In this document: positions 24,853-34,951 of the stretch, piece by piece
How the letters are laid out: each line of letters starts with the position of its first letter
Numbering within the stretch: position 1 is the first letter of the stretch
NCBI GenBank assembly: GCA_031404815.1
Contig: JANNIH010000066.1
Span: forward strand, 17,599 to 81,598
Direction of reading: 5' to 3'
DNA length: 64,000 nt
Origin: DASYKS01 sp031404815
Lineage (GTDB): Bacteria > Acidobacteriota > Thermoanaerobaculia > Multivoradales > UBA5704
Position numbers and translations under genes: made by a program
The notes under the pieces: model-generated
Told to the model about the DNA's origin: nothing
The model's input: only the letters and a program-made list of their open reading frames with translations
Databases searched by the model: none

Positions 24853-24957
24853 AATTCTGGGACGGCCCGGCGCTAGTGCCCCTACGCGCGTCCGAGGGAC
24901 CCTCGACTCTCGAATTCCCACGATAGGATCTCCCCTGAACTTTCCCGGAGGCCACCC

Positions 24958-25311
24958 ATGCCGCCAACCTCTCCAACCGTCGAACAGCATTTCGAAGGCA
25001 AGGACCCCATGGTTCGCGCGATCTACGATCGGCTGTTGGCTGAGATCGGCAAGCTCGGCGAGTTTGCCGAGGACCCCAAAAAGACCTCGATTCATCTGAA
25101 TCGCCGGACGGCATTTGCGGGCGTCGCTACCCGCAAAAGCTCGCTGGTCTTGACCCTTAAGTCGGCCCAAGACCTTCGCAGCTCGCGGGTGAAGAAGCAC
25201 GAGCAGGCGTCGGCGAATCGCTGGCACTTGGAGTTGCTCCTAACCTCCCCTGCGGACGTTGACGCCGAGCTGGTTTCCTGGCTCCAGGCCGCGTACGAGA
25301 TCTCGGGATAG
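24958..25311 (+). CDS. DUF5655-like protein
   Basis: 117 residues, ATG 24958. The pattern (EQHFEGKDPMVRAIYDRL start, then KTSIHLNRRTAFAGVATRKSSL in the middle, ending DVDAELVSWLQAAYEIS) agrees with the DUF5655 family, small cytosolic proteins of unknown biochemical role. The gene stands alone. The match is from memory of the family pattern, so the name is moderately certain. Confidence 0.7.
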   Translation: MPPTSPTVEQHFEGKDPMVRAIYDRLLAEIGKLGEFAEDPKKTSIHLNRRTAFAGVATRKSSLVLTLKSAQDLRSSRVKKHEQASANRWHLELLLTSPADVDAELVSWLQAAYEISG

Positions 25312-25504
25312 TCGCCGAGGTCGAGGTGCCAGGTGACCCTCCCGGCCATATCTGGTAAGGATACCGCGCGCGGTGTCGGCCTGTACGGGAGGCACGACCC
25401 GCCACGCTGTGCGTCGCCCTTCTCGCCGCCCGCCGCACTGTCTTCGTAAGGGGTCGCGGAGGCCGCGCCCCGATTTCCCCCAAGGGGGGAGAAGGGAAGA
25501 CGCC

Positions 25505-25816
25505 ATGAGCCGCTCGAAGGTTTTGCCGCTGTTCTTGTTCGCCATCGCCTTGGCTTTCGCCGCCGTTCAACCGGCCGCAGCCGCAGAGCCCGCCTCCTCG
25601 GGCTGCGGGATCGATCTGGCGGCCGTCGCCCAGCCGCTCGTCGAAACGCTCGCCTCTCCCGCGCTGCCGCAGGGCGAAACGCTGGCGCCCGCCGCGCCCG
25701 ACTTCCTGGTGACCTTCACCGGCTATTGCCGCTGCAGCTGCTCGCGGATCAAGAATTGCCGCACCAGCGCAGACTGCGGCGGTTCGCCTTGCCTGGGCGG
25801 CATCACCTGCTGTTGA
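25505..25816 (+). CDS. Exported cysteine-rich small protein
   Basis: 103 residues from ATG 25505, preceded by a purine-rich GGAGAAGGGAAG. The signal peptide is clear (VLPLFLFAIALAFAAVQPAAAAEPA). A 45-residue linker follows. The last 32 residues contain nine cysteines in tight spacing (CRCSC, later CGG, CLGG and a terminal CC). This looks like a disulfide-rich module or a metal-binding tail. It could be a secreted peptide precursor, but no maturation enzymes are adjacent. The function is unknown. Confidence 0.7.
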   Translation: MSRSKVLPLFLFAIALAFAAVQPAAAAEPASSGCGIDLAAVAQPLVETLASPALPQGETLAPAAPDFLVTFTGYCRCSCSRIKNCRTSADCGGSPCLGGITCC

Positions 25817-25880
25817 AGGGGTAGAGCCGACGGCTCGCTGTATTCCTTATTCCTTGCTCGGAGGCGTCGATCCAACGTTC

Positions 25881-25925
25881 CGAAGGATAACGTTTGGCGT
25901 GAGGCTACGGTTCGAAGGATAATGT
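25881..25925 (+). repeat. Direct repeat in promoter of the DUF4143-type ATPase gene
   Basis: CGAAGGATAACGT (25881-25893) recurs as CGAAGGATAATGT (25913-25925), 32 nt apart, about three helical turns. The second copy ends 8 nt before the ATG at 25934. This spacing suits a regulator that binds as a dimer of dimers. Confidence 0.5.
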
Positions 25926-25933
25926 AGCTTGTC

Positions 25934-27262
25934 ATGACCCCTGAGCTTCGCGCACTGCTTGAACTGACCAACCCCTGGCTGGGCGACCCGGTTGCCGCCC
26001 AGCTGGCCGCGCGGCGTCGTACCCCTGAGAATTGGTTGCCCCGCGCCGCCGCGCCGGGCCTGGCTGCGGCGCTTCTTGACCAGCGCCGGGCGCACCTAGT
26101 GATCGGTCCGCGCCAGGCCGGCAAGAGCACCCTCGTCTGGTCGTTGCTCGCGGCCCGGCCGCAGCCCTTGCTCTTCCTCAACTGCGAGGAGACCCTGGTC
26201 CGACAGTGGTGCGATTCGCCTGCGCTCTTCGTCGGCGACTTGGCCGAATGGCTGCCGGAGGACGGCGTCCTTTTCCTGGAAGAAGCGCAGTGGCTGGACG
26301 AGGCGGGACTCTTCCTCAAGGGGCTGGTTGATGCCCAGACCGGCCGGCGCATCGTCGTCACCGGCAGTTCGTCCTACCACCTGCTCGCGCGCACCCGAGA
26401 ATCCTTGGCGGGGCGTGCCACCCGCCATGCGCTGTGGCCGCTGTCCCTTCGCGAAGTCGTCCCGACGTCGGATTCGAGCCCGGCCGCGTTTCGGCGCGCC
26501 CGCCGGGAGGCGATGGAACGACAGCTCCTGGTCGGCGGCTATCCGGAGGTATGGACGTCGCAGCGCCCGGAATCCGTACTCCAGGAGCTGCTCACCGCTT
26601 TCGTTCTGCGCGATGCGTCCGATCGTTTCCGCATCGAACGGCCGGACGCTTTCCGTCTGCTTCTGCGCTTGTTGGCGGGGCAGGTTGGTGACGTCGCGAG
26701 CTTCTCGGAGTGGTCGCACATCTTAGGGGTCGCCGTCTCCACCGTCTCCGACTACGTGGCGCTGCTCGAAGAGACGCACCTCGTCCGGCGGGTGCGCCCT
26801 TTCATCGGCGGCAAACGCGCGGAGCTCACCCAGGCGCCCCGCTTCTACTTCCTCGACAACGGCCTGCGCAACCTGCTCGTCGGCGGGCTGACGCCCATCG
26901 AAGAGCGAGCCGACCTGGGCAAACTGATGGAGAACTGGGTCGCCTCAGAGCTTCACAAGCGCTATCCGGAGCCCGGAGAGGTGCGCTACTGGCGGACGAC
27001 CGGCGGAGCCGAGGTGGATTTCGTGCTCGAGCCTCGCCCGGGCGTTCTGGTGGGCATCGAAGTCAAGGCGCGCACCGGCGGCACTATGAAGGTCACCCGC
27101 TCCATGCACAGCTTCATTGAGGCCTACCAGCCCCGCCGCATGCTCCTGGTCCATCGCGGCGAACCGGAGCGCCAGGTGGTCGGAGCTACGGAGGTGCTCG
27201 CGGTGCCCGCCGAGCTGCTCCCGGAAGCGCTCGACGAGCTGGCCGAATTCGGTTCGGAATAG
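25934..27262 (+). CDS. AAA ATPase with DUF4143 C-terminal domain
   Basis: 442 residues. Walker A is GPRQAGKST near residue 58 and Walker B is VLFLEEAQ near 114, with a sensor-1-like VVTGSSSY. The C-terminal half has the DUF4143 pattern: an HTH-like segment (SEWSHILGVAVSTVSDYVALLEE) and a nuclease-like fold (GAEVDFVLE ... GIEVKAR) with E-V-K as in PD-(D/E)XK folds. This large family is frequent in mobile and accessory regions and its function is unclear. Its promoter has a two-copy direct repeat. A relative with a different C-terminal domain lies at 47800. Confidence 0.85.
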   Translation: MTPELRALLELTNPWLGDPVAAQLAARRRTPENWLPRAAAPGLAAALLDQRRAHLVIGPRQAGKSTLVWSLLAARPQPLLFLNCEETLVRQWCDSPALFVGDLAEWLPEDGVLFLEEAQWLDEAGLFLKGLVDAQTGRRIVVTGSSSYHLLARTRESLAGRATRHALWPLSLREVVPTSDSSPAAFRRARREAMERQLLVGGYPEVWTSQRPESVLQELLTAFVLRDASDRFRIERPDAFRLLLRLLAGQVGDVASFSEWSHILGVAVSTVSDYVALLEETHLVRRVRPFIGGKRAELTQAPRFYFLDNGLRNLLVGGLTPIEERADLGKLMENWVASELHKRYPEPGEVRYWRTTGGAEVDFVLEPRPGVLVGIEVKARTGGTMKVTRSMHSFIEAYQPRRMLLVHRGEPERQVVGATEVLAVPAELLPEALDELAEFGSE

Positions 27263-27310
27263 ACACGCGCGCTACGTTAGAATCTATAGTCTGATCGGGA
27301 GTCAGCCGAC

Positions 27311-27568
27311 ATGCAGTGGGAAGAGATACGAGATCGCTATCCGCACCAGTGGCTCCTCACCGAGGCCATCGCCGCACGCTCTGAAAAAGGCGAGCGAATC
27401 CTCGAAGACTTGGCCGTGCTGGAAACCTACCCGGACGGAGTCGCGGCGATGAACGGCTACAGTGCGCTCCACCGGCGCGCCCCGCAGCGCGAGCTGTATG
27501 TGCTTCACACGGATCGCTCGAACCTGAAAGTCACAGAGGTGCATTGGCTGGGGATCCGGGCTGCTTGA
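27311..27568 (+). CDS. Small protein paired with retropepsin-like gene
   Basis: 85 residues. It is a conserved-looking small protein (MQWEEIRDRYPHQWLLTEAI start, HRRAPQRELYVLHTDRS end) without a recognised domain. Its stop overlaps the start of the aspartic-protease gene (TTGA), so the two are translationally coupled. Such a short partner in front of a clan-AA protease occurs widely. A TAGAAT/TATAGT-rich stretch 30-40 nt upstream could be its promoter. Confidence 0.65.
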   Translation: MQWEEIRDRYPHQWLLTEAIAARSEKGERILEDLAVLETYPDGVAAMNGYSALHRRAPQRELYVLHTDRSNLKVTEVHWLGIRAA

Positions 27569-27975
27569 AGATTCGGATCGAGGACCGGCTTCCCTTCGTC
27601 GCGGTCACCCTGGGCCAGGGTGAGCGAGAAATCGTTCTGGAGCACGTTCTGCTCGATACAGGTTCCGCGGGAACGATGTTCTCCGTCGATGAGTTGGCCA
27701 AGCTCGGGATCGTTCCTGAACCGAACGACGCTCTGCGCCGGGTGGTCGGCGTAGGGGGATCCGAGTTCGTGGTGGCGAAGAAGATTGAGAGGATCGCCCT
27801 CGGGGAGATCGAGGTGCCAGAATTTCCTATCCAAATGGGTGCGATGGACTATGGCTTTCCGATTCAGGGTCTGCTCGGCACCGACTTCTTCATTCGGGCA
27901 GGAGTCGTTCTGGATCTGGCGAGACTGGAGGTCTATCCCAGTTCGCTCTCCCGCAGGCAAGAGCGAGGCTCATAG
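27565..27975 (+). CDS. Retropepsin-like aspartic protease (clan AA)
   Basis: 136 residues from TTG 27565 (coupled to the upstream stop). The catalytic motif is LLDTGSAGT near residue 30. GLLGTDF near residue 100 resembles the flap/second-turn region of retropepsin-like bacterial proteins. These act as dimers with one Asp per subunit. The substrate is unknown. No membrane anchor is evident, so it should be cytosolic. Confidence 0.78.
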   Translation: MKIRIEDRLPFVAVTLGQGEREIVLEHVLLDTGSAGTMFSVDELAKLGIVPEPNDALRRVVGVGGSEFVVAKKIERIALGEIEVPEFPIQMGAMDYGFPIQGLLGTDFFIRAGVVLDLARLEVYPSSLSRRQERGS

Positions 27976-27989
27976 GTCGAGCGGGAATC

Positions 27990-29618
27990 GTGAACCCGAG
28001 TCCGTCGCGCCCGTCGATGCTACGATCGCGCAAACCCGACACCCTCGCCTCGCCGATGATCTCAGAATCACCCTCTCCGCCTGCCGCTCCGGACCTTCGC
28101 CCGCTACGGGTCTTCGCCTATACGGTCGAGGCGCAGGCGACGCTTTACCGCGTCGTGGTCCGCGTGTTCGCCGAGGCGAAGGCTCGCTATCGGGTGCAGA
28201 TGCGGCCCGACGAAATCGGGCCGGAAGTTCGGCGGCTCGGCTATGGCGACCTGCTGCCGGCCGACGGTCTCGACCGGGCGCTCGATCAGCTGGTCGAGTG
28301 GGGCAACCTGCGGCGCAGCCACGACACCGGCCGGGTCGCGTCGCTCGAAGACTTCCGCCGCCGCCATTTCGTCTATCAGCTCACGGCGGCGGGGGAGGCC
28401 GCCGAGCGCGCGGGCGGCGCGGTGTTGGCGGCGATCGAGAGCAGCGGCTCGCTCCAGACCGTGATGCTCGGCGCGATCCTGCGCAACCTGACCGAGCTGG
28501 CCGACGAGTTGGCCGGTCCGGAGCCCGCGCCGACCCGATTGTTCGAGGCGTTGTTCAACGTCGCCGAGCAGTTCCGCGCTCTCACCGAAAACGCGAGCAC
28601 GTTCTTGACCGGCCTGCATGCGGCGATCGACGCCGGCGAGGTCCAGGCCGAGGCGTTCGTGGTCTACAAGCAGGCGGTGATCGCCTACCTCGAACGGTTC
28701 GTCGGCGAGCTGGCGGCGATCGCGCCGCAGGTCACCCGCCAGGTGCACCGGATCGAGGCCGCGGGGGTCCTCCGGATGATCGAGATCGCCGCCGCGGCGG
28801 ACCGAGCGCCCAGTTTGGAAGCCGGGCGGGGCGCCGGACCGGCGGCGGCGCTCGCCCAGCAGTGGCGGGGGGTCTCCGCCTGGTTCGTCGGCGAGGGACG
28901 CGAGCGGCCGACGGTCGATAACCTGCGCAGCGCGGCGCTTCAGGCGATCAACCGGATCCTCCTGGTGCTCGAACGCCTGCACGAGAAACGCTTCCGGCGG
29001 ATCGATCGCACGGCCGACCTGCTGCGTCTGGCGGCCTGGTTTACGGACTTCGATACCCGCGGCGAAGTAGAGGGGGCGCACCGGCTCTACCAGAGCGCGT
29101 TCGGCCTGTTCGGCGCCCGGCACTTCGGCGGCCTTCACGAGGATCCCGAGCAGATTCGACCCGGCGCCAGTTGGTGGCAGGCGCCTCCCGTGCCGGTCGC
29201 TCCGGTGCTGCGCCAGATGGGGCGCACCAGCCTGCTCGGCCGGCCGGTGCAGATCGAGGACCACCGGCGGGAGAAACTGTTGCTCACCGAGCGCCATCGC
29301 CGGGAGCGCGACGCGTTTCTCGCCGCTCTGGATCGCTTCGCCGGCCGCGGGCCGTTGGCGCTCGCCGAGCTGCCGCCCCTCGCCCCGAGCGAATTTCAAC
29401 TTCTCTTGAGCCTGCTCGATCGATTGCTCGCGCGGCCGGCCGGCCCCGACGGACGGCGGACCGCCCGGAGCCGCGACGGCCGGCTGCTGCTCACTCTCGA
29501 TCCGCCCGCCGCGGGGGAGCTGGCGACGCTTGAGACGACGCTCGGCCGCTTGACCCTGCCGGCCTGGGTGCTGACCGTCGAAGACCGGCTGGCCGAACGG
29601 CTCGCGGCGGCGGGGTAG
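27990..29618 (+). CDS. jetA: Wadjet type II JetA (DUF2397)
   Basis: 542 residues if started at GTG 27990; ATG 28056 is a good alternative because the domain begins at LRPLRVFAYTVE. It is the MukF-like kleisin of the Wadjet complex, a SMC-type defence machine that recognises and cuts closed circular plasmid DNA. It has an N-terminal winged-helix part followed by long helices and a C-terminal DNA-binding segment. It stands first in a gapless jetABCD operon (27990-36243), and the next gene starts right after its stop. Family assignment rests on gene order and characteristic segments (ARYRVQMRPDEI, WRGVSAWFVGE). Confidence 0.85.
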   Translation: MNPSPSRPSMLRSRKPDTLASPMISESPSPPAAPDLRPLRVFAYTVEAQATLYRVVVRVFAEAKARYRVQMRPDEIGPEVRRLGYGDLLPADGLDRALDQLVEWGNLRRSHDTGRVASLEDFRRRHFVYQLTAAGEAAERAGGAVLAAIESSGSLQTVMLGAILRNLTELADELAGPEPAPTRLFEALFNVAEQFRALTENASTFLTGLHAAIDAGEVQAEAFVVYKQAVIAYLERFVGELAAIAPQVTRQVHRIEAAGVLRMIEIAAAADRAPSLEAGRGAGPAAALAQQWRGVSAWFVGEGRERPTVDNLRSAALQAINRILLVLERLHEKRFRRIDRTADLLRLAAWFTDFDTRGEVEGAHRLYQSAFGLFGARHFGGLHEDPEQIRPGASWWQAPPVPVAPVLRQMGRTSLLGRPVQIEDHRREKLLLTERHRRERDAFLAALDRFAGRGPLALAELPPLAPSEFQLLLSLLDRLLARPAGPDGRRTARSRDGRLLLTLDPPAAGELATLETTLGRLTLPAWVLTVEDRLAERLAAAG

Positions 29619-30809
29619 GTGGAGCGACCGCGGATGGAACGGGCCGACATCGAGGGCGCGGAAGAGGAACGCACCGCCGAAGAGCGGCAGCAGGCGGTGC
29701 GCCTGCTGCTCAACTTCCCGTTCGCGAGCGACCGGGGTCCCGACCCCGAGACGTTCGCCCTGGTGCGGCGCCACCAACCGTGGCTCGAAGCCTGGTTCGC
29801 CGATCACCTCGGGCTTCGGCTGGCGGTCGACCCGGAAGCGGCGCGGCTGTACAAACGCCCGGCCCCCGGCGCCCGCGTTCGCCCGGCACGAAACCGCTCG
29901 GACACCGAATTCGACCCCCGGCGCTACGCCCTCTTCTGCCTGCTCGCCGCCGCGCTCGAACGATCCGGAATCCAGACCGTGCTCTCCGAGCTGGCCGAGC
30001 AGGTACAGCTGCTCGCCGCCTCGGAGCCGGAAATCGGCAACCTCGACCTCGACCGCTACGCCGAGCGCCAGGCGTTCGTCGATGCCGCGCGCCTTCTGTC
30101 CGATCTGGGCGTTCTCCATCGCGCCGACGGCGACGAACAGAGCTTTCTCGATCGGAGCGGCGACGTCCTCTATGACGTGAAGAGCCGGCGCCTCGCGCAG
30201 CTCCTCGCGGCGCCGGTGCCGCCGTCGATGGCCGACGGCCCTCTAGAGATCGGCGCCGAGGTCTATCCCGACACCGACGACGGGGCGAACCGGCGCATCC
30301 GCCACCGCCTGATGCGCCGCCTGGTGGAAGAGCCGGTCCTCTACCTCGCGGACCTCTCCGGCGACGAGCGCGACTACCTGGCCAAACAGCGGCCGTTCCT
30401 GATCCGCCAGGTCGCTGGCGCCGTGGGCCTCTCCGTCGAGGTGCGCGCCGAAGGGCTCGCGGCGGTCGACCCGCAAGGGGCCGCCTCCGACCTTACCTTT
30501 CCCGGTCCGGGCACGGTCGGCCACGCCGCGCTGCTGCTCGCCGATTTCCTCGCCGCCCGGGCGCGGGCGGCGGGCGGCGACTCCGTGCGGGTCGGGCAAA
30601 GCGAGGTCGCCGCCCACCTGGACGCGCTGCTCGCGCGCTACGGCAAGCTCTGGGCGCGCGTCTATTGTGAGGATGCCGGCCGGCTGCGCCGCGAAGCGCT
30701 CGATCGGCTAAGGGCGATGGGTCTCGTCGCGTTCCATCCCGAGGGCCTTCAGCCATTGCCGGCGATCGCCCGTTTCCAGGCGACCGAGCCGGGAGTGGGC
30801 GATGAGTGA
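29619..30809 (+). CDS. jetB: Wadjet type II JetB (DUF2398)
   Basis: 396 residues from GTG 29619, immediately after the jetA stop; ATG 29634 would give a slightly shorter form. DUF2398 features: RRHQPWLEAWFADHLGLRLAV near the N-terminus and a central QAFVDAARLLSDLGVLHRADGDE winged-helix stretch. JetB is the MukE-like KITE subunit that bridges kleisin and SMC. It overlaps jetC by 8 nt. Confidence 0.85.
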   Translation: MERPRMERADIEGAEEERTAEERQQAVRLLLNFPFASDRGPDPETFALVRRHQPWLEAWFADHLGLRLAVDPEAARLYKRPAPGARVRPARNRSDTEFDPRRYALFCLLAAALERSGIQTVLSELAEQVQLLAASEPEIGNLDLDRYAERQAFVDAARLLSDLGVLHRADGDEQSFLDRSGDVLYDVKSRRLAQLLAAPVPPSMADGPLEIGAEVYPDTDDGANRRIRHRLMRRLVEEPVLYLADLSGDERDYLAKQRPFLIRQVAGAVGLSVEVRAEGLAAVDPQGAASDLTFPGPGTVGHAALLLADFLAARARAAGGDSVRVGQSEVAAHLDALLARYGKLWARVYCEDAGRLRREALDRLRAMGLVAFHPEGLQPLPAIARFQATEPGVGDE

Positions 30810-33800
30810 TCGGTCCGATCAAGTCGCGCTGTTCCCTGAGCGGCTCTCCGCCGCGGGCGAGGCCCGGCGCCGGGTGCTGCCGCGGCCGACGAGCGCGCGC
30901 TTCCAGCCGTTACGCGCCGGGATCTTGAACCTTTGGCAGTACGACGACCAGGAATTCGAATTCCACGACGGACGCCTGCTGCTGCGCGGCGAGAACGGCT
31001 CGGGCAAATCGAAAGCGCTCGAACTGCTGCTGCCGTTCCTGCTCGACGCCGACCTGTCGCCGCACCGCCTCGATCCCTTCGCCTCGACCGCGCGGAAGAT
31101 GGAGTGGAACCTGCTGGAAGGGGATCTCCACGCGAGCCGCATCGGCTACGTCTGGTTGGAGCTCGGCCGGCTGGAGAACTCTGAGAACGACGAGGGCGTC
31201 GAGGAGGGGCCGCGCGAGGTCTACCGGACGCTCGGCTGCGGCCTGCGCGCGAGCCGCTCGACGCGCCGGGTGGACTCCTGGTACTTCCTTGCCGAGCGGC
31301 GGATCGGCCGCGACCTCGCGCTGCTCGGCGTCGACCGGGTGCCGTGGGCCAAGGACGCCCTGCGCGCGGCGCTCGGGGACGGCGGCGAGATCTTCGACGC
31401 GGGGCGCGAATATCGCGAGCGGCTGGATGCGCAGATCTTTGGGCTAGGCGCCGAACGCTTCGCCGCGTTGCGCGAGCTGCTGCTCCAGCTGCGCCGGCCG
31501 CACCTGTCGGAAAAGCTCGATCCCTTGGCGCTTTCGGGGCTGCTCTCCGACAGCCTGCCGCCGCTCGACGCCGACCTGATCCAACAGATCTCCGAGGGCT
31601 ACGAGCGGTTGGAGCACGACCAGGCGGAGCTCTCCCGAATCGAGGCGGCGGCCCGATCGGTCGGGGAGTTTCTCGGCGTCTACACCGAATACGCCCGCGG
31701 GATCTCGCGCGCCCGCGCCGCCGAGGTGCGCCAGGCGGACAGCCGCTTCCACAAGACCGCCGCGGAGACCCGAGCCGCGGAGGAGGACTCCGCGCGGATC
31801 GAAGCCGGTATCGCCGATCTGGACGCGCGCGCGGCGGCGGCCGATCTGGGCGTCGCGGAGCTCCAGGGCAACGTCCGCGCCCTGGAGCAGTCGGACGCGA
31901 TGCGCCAGGCCGAGGCGCTCGGAGTGAAGAAGGAGCTGGCGAGCAACCTCGCCGCCCAGGCCGAGCGCGGGCGCCTGGACCTCGAACGCGACGAGGCCGC
32001 GGAGGCGACGCTCCGGGGCGATCTCCAAGCCGCCGAGCGCGAGGTGGCGCGAACCTCCGAGCGGCAAGGCCAGGCGCTCGCCCGGGCCGACGCCGCAGCC
32101 GGAGAGGTCGGGCTCGAAGCCGCAGAAGCGGCCGCGCGGACGGCGCTCTTCGACCCGCCCGGGCACTCCGACGCGGCCCGTTCGACGGTCGAGGCCGCGC
32201 TGCGCAAGCGCCATGGCGAGGTGGACGAGGTGGCCGATCTGCGGCGGCGGCGCGAAGCCGCCCGCGCCGAGCACGAGGCGTCCGAGAAGCGCCGCCAGGA
32301 CGCCGACGCCCAGACCCGCGCGGCGGTCGAGCGAACCGCCGAGGGGCGAGCGAAAGTGGAGGCCGAACGCGCCGGCTTGCTCGCGTCGCTTGCGGCTTGG
32401 GGCCTGGAACTGGTCGAACTGCGCCCGACCCAAGAGGAGATCGAGCGGCTCGAAGCCGCGATCGGTGACCTCGGGGAGCGCCGGGAGGGCGGAGAGCCGG
32501 CCGGCCTCGCCGCCGCGATCGAAGCGCTCGCGCGCCCGCGGCGCGACGCCCTTGTCGAAGCGCGAACGAGAAGCGAGCGGCACACCGAGGGGGTCGAGGC
32601 CGAGCGCGCCCTCTCCGCCGCCCGGCGCGAGGAGATCGCGAGCGCCCGGGAGGTCGGCCCGGAGCCGCTGCGCACCCGCCCCGCCAACCGCGGCGACCGG
32701 CCGGGCGCGCCGCTTTACCTGCTCTCTGACCTTGCCCCGGGGCTCGACCCGAGGGAGGCGGCCGGGCTCGAAGCGGCGCTCGAAGCGGCGGGCTTACTGG
32801 ACGCCTGGATCCACCCCGACGGTCGGCCGCTCGACCCAGGGGTCTACGACGCCGCGCTGGTGCCGGTGCCGATCACCCCGGGCCACACCGGCCCGACGCT
32901 CGCCGACCGACTGGTGCCGGTGCCGGGCCATGGCGTCGAGCGCGAGACGATCGCCGCCGTCCTCCATTCGATTTCGCTCCCGGAGGTGGCGGTTTCATTG
33001 GTCCCGCAGCGACCGGCTGCTGCCGAAGGCGCCCGAAGGAGCGAGGAGGGCAACGAAATCGCTACCGTCGGCGTTCGCCTTCCGCAGGTGGATTTGGCGG
33101 GCGGCTGGCGGCTCGGGCCGCTCCACGGCGCCTGGACGAAACCGGTCGCCGAGCACGTCGGGGCCGGGGCGCGCGAAGCGACCAGGGTCCGCCGCCTGGC
33201 CGAGCTCGACGCCCTTCTCGACGCCCTGGATGAACGGCTCGCCGGCCTCGCGGTCGAGAGGCGGGAGATCGTTGCGCGCCTGGACCGGCTGACGCTCGAA
33301 GCGGGTCGCGCTGGCCGAAGCCGAAGCGGCAGCGGCGGGCGCGCGCCGCGTGCGGGAGGAGGCCGAGCGCCGCCTCGACCGCCGCGCCGGAGAGCTCGGG
33401 CTTCTATCCCACGTCGAGGCGCTCGACGAGTTGCGCCGCCGCCTTGGGCACTATCGGGGCGCGTTCGACGAGCTGCTGCGCGCCGCCGAGGCGGCGGGCG
33501 GGGCGGCGCGATCCAAGGAAGGCGCCGAGGCGCGGCTCGCCCAGGCGGCGGTGCGCACCCGGGAGTCGCGCGACCGGGCGGGGGAGAGCGGGGTGCGCGC
33601 CCGTGCGGCGAGAGCCGAGCTGGAAGTGCTCGAACAGACCGTCGGCGTCGAAGTGCGCGAGGTCGTCGCCCGCCACCAGGAGGCACTCGAAGAGCTGGCC
33701 CGGATCGAGACCGCGCGCGAGGCGCTGCGGCGCGAGCGCCAGGGCGCAGGGGAGGAAAGGGCGACCCTGCTCGAACGCCTGCGCCAACTGTTCGAACAGC

Positions 33801-34951
33801 GGGAGGAGCGCGACCGGGAACGCGGTCGGGCGGTCTTTCGCCTCCAGCGCCTCGGAGAGACCCGCCTGCTCGCGCTCTCTTTCGGGGCGCTTCCGGAAGA
33901 GGCGCCCGCCACCTGGACGCTCACGCGGAGTTTGGAGCTGGCGCGCGCTCTGGAGGCCGCGACCGGCGACATCGATTCGTCCGACGAGGCGGCGACCAAG
34001 CGGCTCAACCGCATGCATGCGCGCCACCTCGATCTCAGCCGCGAGTTGGGCGCCGAGATGCAGGCCGGCTTGAACCCCGAAGACAAAAACCTCTGGGTCG
34101 CGAGCATCCACCACGACAACCGAGACCGGGGTGTGGCCGAGATGCTCGACCTCTTAGGCGGCGAGGCGGCGAAGCGCCGCGAGCTGTTGCTCGAAGAGGA
34201 GCGCGAGATTCTCCGCCGCTACGTCCTGGGCGAGGTCGGCGACCATCTGAGGAAGCTCCTGCGCCAGGCCGAAGAGCTGGTCGAAAAGACCAACGGCCTG
34301 CTCGCCCGTGCGGCGACCGCCTCGGGCCTGACTCTGCGCCTCTCCTGGCGGCCGGGCGAGGAGACGGCCGAAGCCGTGCGCGACGCGGTGCACCGGCTGC
34401 GCGCCGAACCGGAGCTGCTCGCCGACGCCGACCGCCGCGCGCTCGAAACGTTTTTCCAGGGCCGGATCGACGCCGCGCGCAGCGACGCCCAGTCGGTACC
34501 CTGGCGCGAGCATCTGATGAAGGCGCTCGACTACCGCCGCTGGCACGAGTTCCGAATCCAGCAGCGCGAGGCGGGCGACAAGAGCTGGCGCGATCTCACC
34601 CGACGGCGGCACGAGGCGAGCTCCGGCGGCGAGAAGGCGGTGGCGCTCCACCTGCCGCTGTTCGCCGCCGCCGCCGCGCATTACGAGTCGGCGCTGCCGA
34701 CCGCGCCGCGGCTGATCCTGCTCGACGAGGCGTTCGCCGGCATCGACGAAGGGATGCGCGGGCGGATCATGGCGCTGCTGGTCGATTTCCAGCTCGATTT
34801 CCTGATCACCAGCCACGACGAATGGGGCTGCTACGCCGAGCTGCCGGGAGTGGCCATCTACCAGCTCTTCCGCGATCCGACGCTGCGCGGAATCGCCGCG
34901 ATCCGCTTCGTCTGGGATGGGCGGAGGTGTGTCGAGCAGGCGGCCGGGTGA
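30802..34951 (+). pseudogene. jetC: Wadjet type II JetC (SMC/MukB-like ATPase), frameshifted
   Basis: The N-terminal part in the first frame carries Walker A GENGSGKS near residue 63, then long coiled coils. The C-terminal part in the +1 frame carries the ABC signature SSGGEKAV, Walker B LILLDEAF with D-loop AGID, and the switch His in TSHDEWG. The frame changes at 33303-33305, in a run of three G. Reading it as two G joins LEA directly to VALAEAEAAAAG and restores one 1382-residue chain. As given, the first frame runs on as nonsense and then into jetD. The insertion may be a sequencing error in a G-run, a real mutation, or programmed. JetC is the motor of the complex, so a real mutation would disable it. 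Confidence 0.85.

Noticed and set aside
28104..30119. 671-residue minus-strand frame opposite jetA/jetB
   Set aside because: No recognisable domain; explained by high G+C antisense to Wadjet genes.
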